Shown piece after piece: positions 23,397-35,720 of a DNA stretch of 64,000 nt. The position numbers and the translations under genes are program-made. Each line of letters starts with the position of its first letter. Positions within the stretch are counted from its first letter, which is position 1. The DNA is from Rheum nobile (lineage: Eukaryota; Streptophyta; Magnoliopsida; Caryophyllales; Polygonaceae), in NCBI GenBank assembly GCA_027886185.1, contig WOAB01000619.1, forward strand, positions 7,812,001-7,876,000, written 5' to 3'. The notes under the pieces were generated by a model. That model did not search any database and was not told the origin of the DNA. It saw only the letters and a list, made by a program, of their open reading frames with translations.

Positions 23397-25347
23397 ATGT
23401 TTATGAAGTACAACACCTTTTAATGAAAACAAGTTCCCAAGAAGAGAACTCTTAAAGGACAAGTTTTAGCAACAAAGCAATATTTTAGACGATTGATGAT
23501 GCAACCATCAACACATGACCAGTAATATGTAGCAAACAATACTTTAAGGAACAAAGATTCTTTCAGTACATAGTTCCCCTCAGTGAAACTACTGTTTCCT
23601 ACCAAGGACTAGATCCGTTCAAGGGAACCCTTTTTCAAGGTTCGAATTTCTTTATAAGAAAATCCTCCATCATCCTCAAACCCGAGATAATTAAGATATC
23701 ATATGTCATAAGTTTATTTTGTATAGCCAAAGGTTATGACACCTTTCATTCACCCAAATAAATGGTGAATACATGATCATGTTTTAGTTCCCTTCATCAT
23801 AGATTCATTAGCATTATGTAAATGTCCTTTTGCTTGAACCACATGACTCACACTTGCATCCAAATGCAATTACCAAAGTCTCATATCCGTCCATTTAGGG
23901 ATACGTCGCCACAATGGACACATTTCCATATCAATGGACAATCATCCGAAACTCGCTTGTTAATTTGGTCTTATATGATTATATAATATACTCTCATATA
24001 TAGATTATCAAAATAAAGGTTTACACATATTATTTCCCATTATAAAATCATGAGAAATGGACATGCTTACGTAACAATTCCATCAACATAAGTTCCTTAT
24101 CCCATGATGAAATGATCATGCATGGTTTACAACTAACTATTTTCATAATTTACATACCATTGTATGAATAATATCAAAGCCAAATCATTATTTCATTTTT
24201 TCCAATCAGAATTGGGACAAATCATATCAAAGTTCCTTCAGATCAAGGGTTCTAAGTTCCCTTTGATGGTAAGGTGACCAACTTCCTTTGATCTCCTCGA
24301 TTATCAACTTCATTGTCTTCTCATGTGCAGTTGCCATATGACTTGATATCAAAATATTAATTTCAAATGTAGGTGTAGGGAACTCTGATATGGAACATTT
24401 CATTTGAAGATGTTGAATCTGCGGACTGGAAACTGATCCCTGGAGGCGTTGAGTTCCTATCATGGACGTTGATGAAAATGACATCACATCTATATATCAA
24501 TAAAAGACAACAAGTCTCGATATAGGTTTGCATCGCATAGAACGCTTTCAAAATCAATATTTCGCCCCTTATATAGCCTTAGGGAATCCAAGAAACTTGA
24601 AGTGAGATAAGACAAACCAACCAAGTCCTAACAAGGCTCCTGAAAGGAACTAAACCTTAAAGTTCATGTAATAATGGATTTGAGACTTAAGAAAGTTCAA
24701 TCATGGAGAAAGACGTTCTTCCAATGATCATTCAAACTCTTACAAACACTAACTTCCAAAAGCCTTTGTATAGGCAATGAGAACTTCCAAACACAATGTG
24801 AAGGAAGTTTGGGGAAGTTATGGTGGTTACCTAGACAGTTACCAACTGTTACAATGAAGTTACCATAATAGTTCCAAACTGTTTCCAACGGTTACCAGCC
24901 AACGGTTACAATACAATTACATGATGGTTATCACGATGGTTACAAGCACATAACAAACATGCTAAATGCATTAACCAACCGTTAGAGTGTCCGGTTCCCT
25001 AGGTAACTAACTTTCAGCTCCATCATGGGAACAAACAAGGAAACTTATCGTTTTCTTTCAGATAAAAGTTCCCTTCAAGGGAACTTGTCTCTCACATGTA
25101 TCATATCATTTTGTTTCCCTCTAAAACTCAAGTCCGCTTACACAAGCATGTAATCCACACACCCGAACCTGTGTTATAATGAAGCGAGTTTCCATAGTTT
25201 CACATGAATCCCGATCACACTAATGAGAAATAATTTACCAGCTAATGATGTGTAAAATATTTTTTTCTCAGATCACATTTCCGGCTCCACCTAAGCAAAT
25301 CAACCAAAAAATTCACTTGAAAATAAGCCCATACAGTTCTTTATTAA
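23397..25347 (+). repeat. Probable 3' LTR of the copia element, second half
   Basis: AT-rich DNA with the same aaggaac / ttccctt phrases as 18500-20777 (for example 23570-23635, 25065-25090). No gene supported. At 24830-24920 there is a short run of gttacc/ggttac repeats with many variants. Confidence 0.4.
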
Positions 25348-26873
25348 TCTACTATATATATACTAAACTATAACCTAACTACACCACATGGTACACTCTT
25401 ATTAAAAATTCCACATGTCTTTTTCTCTTTCTTTTTAAAAAATTTTCAAATAAATTTAATTATATATCAAAGATTTTTATCCTAAATTCAGCACTAATTT
25501 TTTTTCAATTTAAATACAAATCAATCACAAATATTACAAATCAATCACAAAGATTATAAATCAATCCCAAAAGATTATAAATTCAAATCTTCCACAACAT
25601 TGATCAACTCATAATTGGACTAATCTTCTCTAGCAAAAAAATGGACAGATCTCCATGTGAGTCTTCTTCAAAAGGACTATCCTGAACACCAGACTCGTCG
25701 TTGCCTCTACCTTCACCTCTTTCCAAGCTCAATCGTCATCGCTATGCCATCGCCGGTGAGCGTCAGTCTTTTGTCCCTTCATGGCTTACCTCCCTTTCTT
25801 TCCATTGCCACACTATCACTGGTGAGCGCGATCTACACATCCCTTGCCATGTCACCGTCTTGGAATCTGTGGTTCCTCGCGACGTTTGTTTTAGTAAAGG
25901 CTTTGGATCTTTTAATTGACAAAAAATCCATTAAGCTGTCAGTAGCCATTTGTCGAAACAAAATAGTTCAAGTACTTGTGCATTTTCAAATATTGAGACT
26001 AATTAAAGATCACATATTTGAAAATCTTAACAACAAAGATTAATGGTCAATTGAAAAATAAATAGCAGTTATAGAAAATCAAGGTAAGCATCGATGTAAT
26101 TATTTCTACATATTTGTGTATATATAATTATAAACTAAATAATAGAAGTTATAGAAAATCGAAAATCATGAGTTTTGGTTATAGCTATTTGTTTACAAAA
26201 ATAATGAAAAGAAATTTGATGTGAGAATGAAAATACGAAATCTAAAAATAATGTAAGGTATCGGATTTGTGACTGATTTTTTCTTTCAACTTCGTAATTC
26301 TCCATTTTAGCTTATGGTTCTTAATTAACCCGAATAGTTTTTGACACTACTAACTTATTTTTCATTTTACCTAATCGGTATGATATGTAAAAAAGATTTG
26401 GTTATCTTTCAATAAGAAAGAGAGTAAATAAAATATATTTAATAAAATCAAAGATTAAGAAACATGATATCTAGAACGAATACTTCCCAAATAAAATAAA
26501 ATCAATATCAAAATTTGTGCATTTTTTTAATTGGTATTTATTTGTCAATACAATATCCAAATAAAAATTTATATTTGTTATTTCGATTTTTTTCTAGATT
26601 TAAAATCCAATCTAAACATAAATATCTCATCTAAATATATATTATATATACTGGGATAATTCAAATGTTGCTTTAATTATTAGCGTTCATATATATTTGT
26701 AAACACTTAAGTGAATGTTTATTGTTTGTGGAACAACATTATTCCAAAATTAATTTAAATACTTATAAAAGGCTACATAATATCATATCTTTTAACTAAT
26801 TTGTCACACCCTTATATTTCTTAATTTACAAGATTATCCATTTATATGATTGGTTTAAAACATTGATGTCTAA
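25348..26873 (+). mobile_element. Helitron-type 5' end and AT-rich body (truncated)
   Basis: It starts after an A with TCTACTATATATATAC and then ctaactacaccacatg, a start typical of plant Helitrons, which insert between A and T. No matching 3' hairpin is seen before the next Helitron-type start at 26874, so it is probably truncated. An ORF at 25657-26043 has no recognisable domain and I do not call it a gene. Confidence 0.45.
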
Positions 26874-27295
26874 TCTACTATATAATACTAAAGTAAAACC
26901 TAGCTAAGAACACTTGTCGTTTTAAGATTGTGCTACGTCATTTATTGTCACATGTCTACTCCACACTGTGCCGCATCACTAAATTATATTTCTCTATTAT
27001 TATAGAAAATATTTTAGATATGATCATGATTTCCTTTTCAACATTCAGATTATTCACATTTGATCATTATTTCCATATTAGATAGAATATATTAAGTATT
27101 ATTGAATATTTTCTTTTATGTTTCCATTTACTTAGTCACATTTTATTTAAATGTTTTATCATTTATTTATAGGTACATGACTTGTATCAACATATTATGT
27201 ATGTATGAAATTTCATTGATCTTTGTTAATTGATTTTGTAGTAGAGATTTCCTTATATAATATTCATTTTAATATAAAATCAATAATTTTTAATA

Positions 27296-28581
27296 CGGTT
27301 TTTTCACCTGATACCCCTGAGGTAATGCGAAATTCGCGAGGTGCCCCAAAGTTTTACCTATTTCGCGTGGTACCCCCGAGTTTTTTTTTCACCAAATGCC
27401 CATCTATTAATTTTTTAATTAAAAAATCCAAAAAAGACTAAAAAAATTCCAAAACAAAATTCCACCCCCCCCCCCCCCCCCCCAAAATTCATCTCTCTAC
27501 GTAGCCCTACCCGCCCTTAGGTTAATACTCAACACCAGATTTGCTCACCACTGGAACAGTAATTACTAGATGGGCATTTTGGTGGTGGTTTTTCCGGCAG
27601 CTTGGATTTGGAGTACTATTGAATCCCTCAGCAAATCCAATATCAAGAACCGCCAACTCTCTGTTGCATTCAGTGGATGATCAACTTGGATTTGGAGTTG
27701 ATCGGTCTCAACTGGCTTCTCCCCTCGACGAACTCAACTTGCCTTATGCCCTTCACCGGCTCTGCCATCTCGCCGGCGGCCTCCGCTCTTCTTCCCGCAT
27801 TCTTCCATCTTTAATTGATGCCTGCCTGCCTCCCATCTTCCCATACGCGTAGCATTCCGTGAGACCGATCACAACGATGCACCCCACGATAAAGGTGCCA
27901 ACTTGACCCGAACCGCCCGAGCTACACTGCTTCAGAAGCCGACCGTTGGGGTTGCAATTAAGTTGGTTTTCGCTCAGGTCAACGGCAACCAGCGACGCCG
28001 CTCCCAAGATCTCCGTCGGCAATTCACCCGACAATTAAGTTGGTTTTGGCATTTCCGATGTCCGATGGGATCGGGCCTTGCAGGAAATTATTGGCAACAT
28101 CGATGATGTTAAGGTTGGGAAGCCCCCAAATTCCCGCCAGAACGGTGTCGGTGAGGGAGTTCTGGATGACCCGGAATCGGAGGAGGGTGGTGCAGTTGGC
28201 GTAGGTGGCGGGGATCTCGCAGGAGAAGTTGTTTTGGAGGATGATGAGCTTCTTCATGTTCCCCCTCTTACACATGTCCGGCGGAATGGGACCGGTGAAG
28301 CCGTTGGTGGATACTTCAATGAAGTTGAACTCCGCCCACGAACCCAGCTTCTGGGGAAGTTCTACGGTGAGGCCACCATTACAAGAATGAAAAAGTTTGG
28401 TAATTGCTGTTGATTTTTTGGGGGGATTTTGTTTTTCAATTTTTTTGAGTTTTTTAATTAAAAACTTAATAGACGGGCATTTGGCGGAAAAAAAAACTCG
28501 GGGATACCGCGCGAAATAGGTAAAACTTTGGGGTACCTCACGAATTTCGCCTTAACTCAGGGGTACCAGGAGAATAAACCG
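27296..28581. mobile_element. Pack-MULE with about 150-bp inverted ends
   Basis: The ends CGGTTTTTTCACC and the complement of GGAGAATAAACCG start inverted repeats of about 150 bp sharing blocks such as ccccaaagttttacctattt. The flanking 9-bp duplication is tttttaata (27287-27295 and 28582-28590). A 9-bp duplication and long inverted ends are MULE hallmarks. It carries host gene pieces but no transposase. A run of about 19 C's lies at 27466-27484 just inside the left arm. Confidence 0.88.
27753..28385 (-). pseudogene. Captured LRR receptor-like kinase fragment
   Basis: Read on the minus strand from about 28380: FIEVSTNGFTGPIPPDMCKR, GNMKKLIILQNNFS, IPATYANCTTLLRFRV, GIWGLPNLNIIDVANN, then after a frameshift ELPTEILGAASLVAVDLSEN. 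These are consecutive leucine-rich repeats like those of HAIKU2/RLK7-type receptor kinases. It then jumps to CSSGGSGQVGTFIVGCIVVI, which looks like the transmembrane part of the same kind of protein, so repeats in between are missing. No kinase domain is present. Capture of two joined pieces by the surrounding Pack-MULE is the likely origin. Confidence 0.8.
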
Positions 28582-28652
28582 TTTTTAATAATTATAAAAT
28601 ATCAATATAAAATTTTACTCAAGCCTCGTGCATGGCACGAGAACTAAGATAG

Positions 28653-28707
28653 TATTAATATAATTTGGGGAAAAGTAATTAGGGGGGCCCCCTTAATGGG
28701 AAGAGGG
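28653..28707 (-). other. 3' untranslated end of the LINE
   Basis: Between the Helitron end and the RNase H stop codon (TGA at 28710-28708 on the minus strand). No long poly(A) tail remains. Confidence 0.4.
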
Positions 28708-30494
28708 TCACCTAATAGCATCCTTACGAGTGACATCATTTAGATCCGGAATGGCTACTGGATCGGGTAGGATCAATTTGTGGTAGAGTTTTGCAATGTA
28801 GTCAGCCACAATGTTGATTTCCCGAAAGATGTGGGATATGTGATATGAATTAAAGTGTCGTAAATCAGTTAGAGTGTCTGACATAATGAGTTCAATATCC
28901 CATGGGCAGTCCCAAATGCCATTTATGGCATTGATGATGACGATGTTATCGGCTTCGATCTCTAAGGGAAAAATTGGTCCTCTCTAGGATTTCGGCTCCT
29001 AGAATGAATTGGAAGGGAGATAGTTGGTCACCTTGTCGTAGTCCTCTCTAAGGGAAAAATTGGTCTGTTGGTCCATTATTGATCAGTACCGAGAATGAGA
29101 CTGTTTGGGTACATTAATTAATCCAATTTATAAATTTGTTGTTGAATCCAAACTTTGCCAGTGTCTGGAGTATGAAATCCCAGTCTACTCGATCGCATGC
29201 CTTTTCCATGTTAAGTTTTAATGCAACCCATCCTTCTTTTCCTTTTTTATTGTGGAAAGAGTGGAAATTTTCATGTGCAATAAGCACATTGTCGTGAATA
29301 TTCTTTTGTTTAACAAATTCTCCTTGTAGTGGGTGGATTGGTTTTGGTATTATTTGCTTTAGTCTCTCTGTTAATATTTTGAAAATGATCTGATATATTG
29401 TATTGCATAGGCTAATTGGTTTGTAGTGGTTAGTGGAGGTGGGGTTGTCATTTTTGGGATAAGGGTGATGAAGGTGTGGTTGATCTGTTTGAGAAGTCTC
29501 ATTGAGTGGAAAAAGCTTTTGACTACTCTCATTATATCTGGGTTTATGATGTTCCAGTACTTTTTATAGAAACCTGATGGCATTCCGTCTGGTCTAGGGG
29601 ATTTATCTTCTTTGATGTCTTCAAGTGCTTTCTTAATTTCTTCGTTTGATACCGCTCTTGTTAAATGTTGGTTGTCCTCATTACTTACTTCTTTTTGTAT
29701 TACTTCTAGTGCTTCCCTGATTTTTCTCGGATCAATGTGATGTTTTGTTAATCGTTTTTCAAAGTCCTTCTGTATCTCTTTATTGATGTTTTCTTGTCTT
29801 ATTATTTGTGTTCCTTCTGCACTTGTTATTTCTTTGATATTTTTTGTATTTCTTCTTCTTGTTGCAATTATGTGAAAATATTTACTATTGGTATCGGGGG
29901 GATCTAATGTGTCTTTTTTTCCCTTTGTCCCCAATAAGTTCGTTGGAAGGATAATAAACATCTTTTTTTCTTAATTAGGTTTGCTTGTTTAGTTATGGTT
30001 GTTTGTTGTATGTTGTTTGTTGTATTGCTTTGTAATTTTATAAGTTCGTCCTCTATTTTTATAAGTTGTTCAAAGATATTCCCAAATCTAGTTTTATTCC
30101 ATTCCTTTAAGTTTACACTCAGTAGTTGTGTTTTCTTTGTTAGTTTGTACATGTGTGTTCCTTGAATATCTGCTCTCCAAGTTTGTTTTATTAGGGATGT
30201 TAGATCTTTTCTTTTAGTCCATATCATTTCAAATTTGAAAGGTTGTGTTGATTGTGATGTTGTGTTAGTAATTTCAAGTGAGATTGGACAGTGGTGTGAT
30301 GATGTAAAGGCATGGTTTTTGGTTATCAGATTAGGGTAGCATTATATTATTTGGTTATGTACTAGTATTCTATCCAGTTTTTCATAGATATTATTCTAGA
30401 AGTTTCTCAATTTTCTCCCTGTAAATGTGTTGCCCACAGTGGAAATATCTACTAGGTCACAATTATTTTGTAATGTGGTTAGTTGTTGGAATTT
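28708..30494 (-). pseudogene. L1-type LINE ORF2, 3' portion (endonuclease end, RT, RNase H)
   Basis: On the minus strand from 30494: NCDLVDISTVGNTFTG and IYEKLDRIL, the end of an AP-type endonuclease. A linker follows (30230-29460) with SPRPDGMPSGFYKKYW. Then reverse transcriptase: KPISLCNTIYQIIFKILTER, KLNMEKACDRVDWDFI, and in a nearby phase RGLRQGDQLSPF and FILGAEIL. RNase H ends the gene: IEADNIVIINAI, then REINIVADYIAKLYHK. The catalytic YADD region of reverse transcriptase is missing; an internal deletion joins RT directly to RNase H near 28970-29060. Many stops and frameshifts. The 5' part is displaced to 61304-62901 by the CACTA insertion. Confidence 0.9.
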
Positions 30495-30710
30495 CACTAC
30501 TACAATATTGAACAAATGAAACGGTCAATTACAGCGATTGAGGATTAAGCAGCGATTTGGGATAGCGGTGGAACATAGCGGTTATACTCAAATGTAGTGT
30601 CTCTTACAACGGTTATATTAATAAAATCTAATGAAGTGGTTTTATATATCTAATGCAGCGGTTTATAAAATAGAAAATAACTCTATTACAGCGTTCCTAT
30701 ATGACGCGCT
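30495..30710 (+). repeat. CACTA 5' terminus and subterminal repeats
   Basis: After CACTACTACAA there are at least eight variants of a cagcggt-type motif: attacagcgatt, aagcagcgattt, atagcggtgg, atagcggtta, acaacggtta, gaagtggttt, atgcagcggttt, attacagcg. In CACTA elements such clusters bind the TNPA protein. Confidence 0.85.
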
Positions 30711-33700
30711 TCTAATTATCCTCGCCTTATTATTATTTCTTCCCCGGTTTTACTTCGACCAAAAAAATTTAAACATAGACGGAAACAAATTATGCAGCTT
30801 GTGGCAATGGAGTTTCTCCCTAAAATCTAGGTTTTTTCATGCTCTGAATTTCAAAGGAGATTTCAATCGATTTGTTTTTTTTTTCAAATTCGAAGAAGAA
30901 GGTTATTTGGAATGGCTGGTTAGGGGTGCTGCTCGTTTGGTGTTGCTCGTCTGGTGAGTTTCATACTTGTTGGTTGTTCTCGGTGGCTGAAATTTGTGCA
31001 TTATACTTGTTGGTTGTTCTCGATGGCTAGAATTTATGAGGATTATACACTTAGAATCTAACTTTTGAGATGGTTGTTGTCTGTCAAGTAATTTTACTAA
31101 TTAGGGCTTCGTTTTGGGTTGATTAAAAGAAACACAATCGATATGAATTGCAAGAGTAAAGGACTGGTTATTTCAGTTTGTTTGTATGCAAACGTATTGA
31201 CATCAGTTGATAATTATTTGGGAACATTCAATGGCCTTGATCTACCTTATTCTGTGAAATATTAGTTTAGGCAGTTGGCAATTAACGAGAATTGATGCTT
31301 GGAAGATGGAATTGTTAAATGGTTATTCCCAAGTGCTAAGATATCGTTGTTGCTTCTTCTTTGGGAAAGAAAGTGCATGACTTATGCTCATTACTACTCT
31401 TTCATCATTGATATATGTCTCCATACAACAGTTTCAGTTGCTATTTCGGGGGAGGGGAGCTCCTTGTTCACTTCTATATATTGCATTATACATGTATTTT
31501 ATTATATTTTTTGGTAATCTCATGTATATTATATTCAATAGCCCCAATCTCTTACATTTATTGTTTTCTTAATTTCAAAGGATGATTTGGACATGGATGA
31601 TGATGCACTTGTAACACCATCAGTAAATGAGGGCAAAAGAAATCTGAGTGTGTCTTTATATAAATTTATTATTGAGTTTTTTTATAAAAAACAAATTTAA
31701 GACTAAGTAGTACAAAACCAGTTGTTAGATAATATTATCTATTTCTCCCTTGCTACTACAAAGTCGTTACTTGGACATTTGAAACTAGTGAAAAACAGAA
31801 CCTTTCTTCCTTTTTGTTAAGACTTGTTCAGAGATCATTCTCTATTGTCTCTCTTTCCTTGTATGAACTGGTCCTTAGCTTGATTCCTGAAGGGAAGCAT
31901 GTAAAACTTTTGTTACTGAAATCTATTCTTGTGGGCGTGAATTCCATAATGATTGGAAAAGCAAATAGATAATGATTGGTAAACACTCAGGCTGGAAAAG
32001 CTTTGAATTCTTCTGCTTTGTCATCTTAAATGAGGTGCACGTTAATTTTAAGATGATTGCAAAATGATAACTAAGAGGTGCACGTTAATCTATTCTTCTG
32101 CTTTGTCATCTTATATGGAGTAAGAATATAATAGGTATGTAGAGTGAATATGTGGCTTTTGGCTTTTACTATAAATTTGTGAAATTAAACAATTGCTTAA
32201 TTACAAGTTGTACTTCACATTGTCTCAAAAAAATACAAAAAATCAGAGGTAGATTGGCCGACATATTACAGATAATTTGATCACTTTGTAATATGTATAG
32301 GGAATTTCACTCTCAAATCAACATTTGCATTTACAAACTTGCTTAACAATATATGTAAAAATGATGAAAAGGAAAGAAAAAGAGAAGCAAATGGGAGAAT
32401 GCAAAATGAAAGGAGATTTTATATCAACAAAGCCTAGGTGATGATCTATACATGTTGGTTGGTGAAGTGTTGGGCTTGTGCCTCACCAGCTTCCTCATCT
32501 GCTGTTAAATGAGGTGCACTTTAGTTTGTTTTATGTGTTGTTTTTTATTGTTGATGCTCCATAGCAAGGCTGCACAAATAATTATAATACTGTAAGTGTG
32601 ATTTATCCACATAAAGTTGTTAACCATCATTAGCTATTATACTAAACAGGCTATGTATGTTAGTGTGGGGAAATGGATTATTTTGCTTATAAGAGGTTAT
32701 GTATGTTAGTTGTCTTATAATGAGTTCATTTTTCCCATGGCACCATACAAGCTAATACTAAACTGTACTAATTAAAGATCAATATCAGAGTTATTCAAAA
32801 AGATCAAATCAGGTAGCGTTTCTAATATCACAAGTAAGAAAACTTAAGCAAAGAATTTTCCAAATGAGTTGAAGTGATGCATTCTGCTTCAGTTAGCAGG
32901 TCTCATGGCTTGTAATAAGCTCAATTATGGAATATAGCTAAAGGATAAAAAAATCATAAAAATGCTTCCTGCGGAAAGTAACAAAGAAGCAAAATACATG
33001 AGTGAGATTGGCAATTGTGAGGTTACTCAGGTGCAATTTCTTTCTTCTCCTCTTGCAAATTTCTTTCATGGGTGAGATTGTTTTTCTGGTAGCTGTTTTC
33101 CTGCTGAACTGAAGGAGTTGTTATTCACTGATTCTCATTAATGGAAGTTTACTGATTTTTGCTCAAATATTGATACATTACCTACCACTAATAGAGACGC
33201 ATTTAATGACTTGAATTTTCATGTGGCAAATCTGGTAAAGTCACTGATAGGATTACGAGTGTATCATCTATATGAATATTTTAGAGTACATGGATCACAA
33301 AAATAGAATGGTTACTGTTGTGGCTTGCTTGGATCCTTGGACATCTTAACTTGCATAGGTCTTACAAAATTATTATGGCATATACCCTCCGTATCTCCTA
33401 AAAATATTAATTTCTAGATGATGTAGACCGTAGAAAATTGAATATATGAGTTGTTTCAATACAACAAAATCATTTCCTTAAGCCTGCAGTAGTTTTATAC
33501 AAGTTCCCAATTTGTATGATTATTTGAACTCGACAAGATCTTCTGTCTCATTCTCTCCGCCAGCATCACCATCTCTTTGGCCTTCCTCTGCTATTAATGA
33601 ATTCTTCATGTCTTATATTGAAATATTTTTGTTGTTTATGCAGGCTTTTCAAAGTGGGTTATTTGAGGGTTGTTACACAAGCTACATTCCTTTTGCAGTA

Positions 33701-34104
33701 GACTTGGGCTGCTACGAGGTGGCATCGGCTATACATTCAGGTACGGAGCTGTTTCTTTTTTATGCTCGATTTATAAAAATGTTTTCTTATGTAAGTAAAC
33801 TCAATGATGACATGTGCCTCGTTCAATTGAATGAATAGTCAACTTTATGTAATCATAGCATATACATCCACTAATTATGTTTTTGTCTCTACTGCAATTT
33901 AGTAGATTATTTTGTTCTAAGACGATTTTTTCCGATGGGAATAGAAATTGTGAAAATTGGTTTTGCACGGGATAATTCTGTTTGTAGCTACTTAGTTGAA
34001 TAGTTGTGCAATTATAATAAAGTATTCGCCTATGTTTTTTTCCTTTCTTCATTGGGTTGCTTGTAAATGGAGAGTAGGTTTCAAATTACAGTAATTCTAT
34101 AATC
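30711..34104 (+). other. CACTA 5' region upstream of the transposase
   Basis: About 3.4 kb without a recognisable gene. It may hold promoter, leader introns or captured host sequence. Two stretches look exon-like: about 31581-31630 (DDLDMDDDALVTPSVNEG after an AG) and 33512-33740 (SVSFSPPASPSLWPSSAIN, then an AG...GT bounded piece at 33644-33740). I cannot name either. A short phrase (ttgttggttgttctcg) is repeated at 30967-30982 and 31008-31023. Confidence 0.4.
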
Positions 34105-35582
34105 ATGGATACAAGTAACTTAAAGTGGTGGATGTTTCCTCGATGGAGCAAAGAATATGAAAAATGAGTGGATGAGTATATTGAGAGAGCATTTGCAACT
34201 GAAGGCAAGGGAAATGAAATTCGTTGTCCATGTAAAGTTTGTCATCTCATAAATTGGTTATGTCGAAACACGGTAAAAGATCATATGATTGCTAAAGGTT
34301 TTGTTCGACTACCAGATGAACAAATAGAGGCAGTGAATCATGAAAGGCAGGCAGTTGATAACGGAGAGATGAACAACTTTGATGATATAATTGATGATCT
34401 GTTACATGATACATTGAGAAATGATCTGAATAAGGATACAAAGACTTTTTACAAGTTAGTGACAGAGGGCCGAGAAAAACTATGTCCTGGTTGCAAAGAC
34501 TTTTTGAGGGTTTCTTTTCTGATTCGATTGTTTTTTTATAAGCGGGACCATAAGTTGAGCAATAGGGAATTCACTGATGTGCTGAAACTTTTAAAAGCGA
34601 TGAAGCCTGATGTTAAGTTACCTAGTTCATTTCATGAGGCCAGTAATGTGCTGAAGGCATTAGGTCTGGACTATATCAAGATTGATATGTGTCCTAGCGA
34701 TTACATGTTGTATTGGGAGGATAATGCTGAAGCAACAAGTTGTCATATATGCAAGGCTTCCCGGTGGAAATCAGATGACAAAGATGAGCAAACTGGTAAG
34801 GTTCGTCGAATTCCTGCCAAAGTTCTGAGATACTTCCCCATCAAAAAGAGATTGCAAAGGTTATTTATGTGCCCAGAAATTGCCCGCTACATGACATGGC
34901 ATGCAAATGGACGTCCAAATGATGGGCTTTTAAGGCACCCGTCTGATGGTGAAGATTGGAAGAACTTTGATTCATCTTATCCTTCGTTTGCTGATAATTC
35001 ACGCAATGTGAGATTAGCTTTGGCTAGTGATGGATTTAATCCATTTAACACAATGAGCATTGTGCATAGTACCTAGCCAGTTATGTTGAGCAATTATAAC
35101 TTACCATCGTGGATGTCTATGAAGGCTGAGTTTTTTTTAATTCTAGCCATGCTCATTCTAGGACCTTTATCACCAGGAAACAACATTGATGTCTACATGC
35201 AACTTTTAGTGAAAGATCTAAAAGAACTATGGGAGTCTAGCATAGAAGCATACGATGCTTCGAGAAACCAAATGTTTAATATGCGTGCAGCCTTGTTGTT
35301 TACCATAAGTGATTTCCCTGCTTATGCGATGTTATCATGATGGAGCACAAAAGGAAAACTGGCATGCCCTTGCTGCCATTACGATACTCGCTCACAGTAT
35401 TTGAAGCATAGTAAAAAGACATGTTACATGGATCACCGCAGAGTTTTGGAAAAGAATCACCCATATCGGCGTAATACACGTCATTTCAATGGAAAGTGTG
35501 AGAGTGGAGATGCACTAGTCCGCTTGTCAGTAACTGAAGTTTTGGAGTTGCTATCTGATTTTAAGATTGAGTTTCAAAAGAA

Positions 35583-35720
35583 TAAACCAAAGGAAAAGAA
35601 GAAGAAGAACAACAACAACAACAACAACAAGAAAAGAAACAATAATAATAAGAAGAGGGGGAACAAGAAGAAAGTGGTGGTTGAGGAGAAGGAGAAGGAG
35701 GAGGAAGAGGAGGAGGACAC
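35583..35720 (+). repeat. Coding microsatellite inside the transposase
   Basis: Runs of AAG, AAC and AAT then GAG/GAA encode Lys, Asn and Glu tracts. They lie in the TNP2 domain between VLELLSDF and the KKINIF/LDVMHIEKN block, where relatives have a short linker. The antisense ORF at 35551-35868 is a by-product. Confidence 0.8.

Larger units (their letters stand above)
26874..28652 (+). mobile_element. Helitron-like element with a nested Pack-MULE
   Basis: The 5' end is TCTACTATATAATAC after an A. The 3' side has a hairpin ctcgtgc-atg-gcacgag (28625-28641), then actaagATAG followed by T. Helitrons end in a hairpin about 10 bases before CTRR; here the last four bases are ATAG, one change from CTAG. 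Without the nested 1.3 kb element it would be about 490 bp and non-autonomous. Confidence 0.5.

Noticed and set aside
25657..26043. Plus-strand ORF of 128 codons in the Helitron-like region
   Set aside because: Hydrophobic Ser/Leu-rich text without a known family, in AT-rich repeat DNA; no intron or promoter support.
30631..30957. ORF of 108 codons at the CACTA left end
   Set aside because: It begins within subterminal repeats and shows no known domain.
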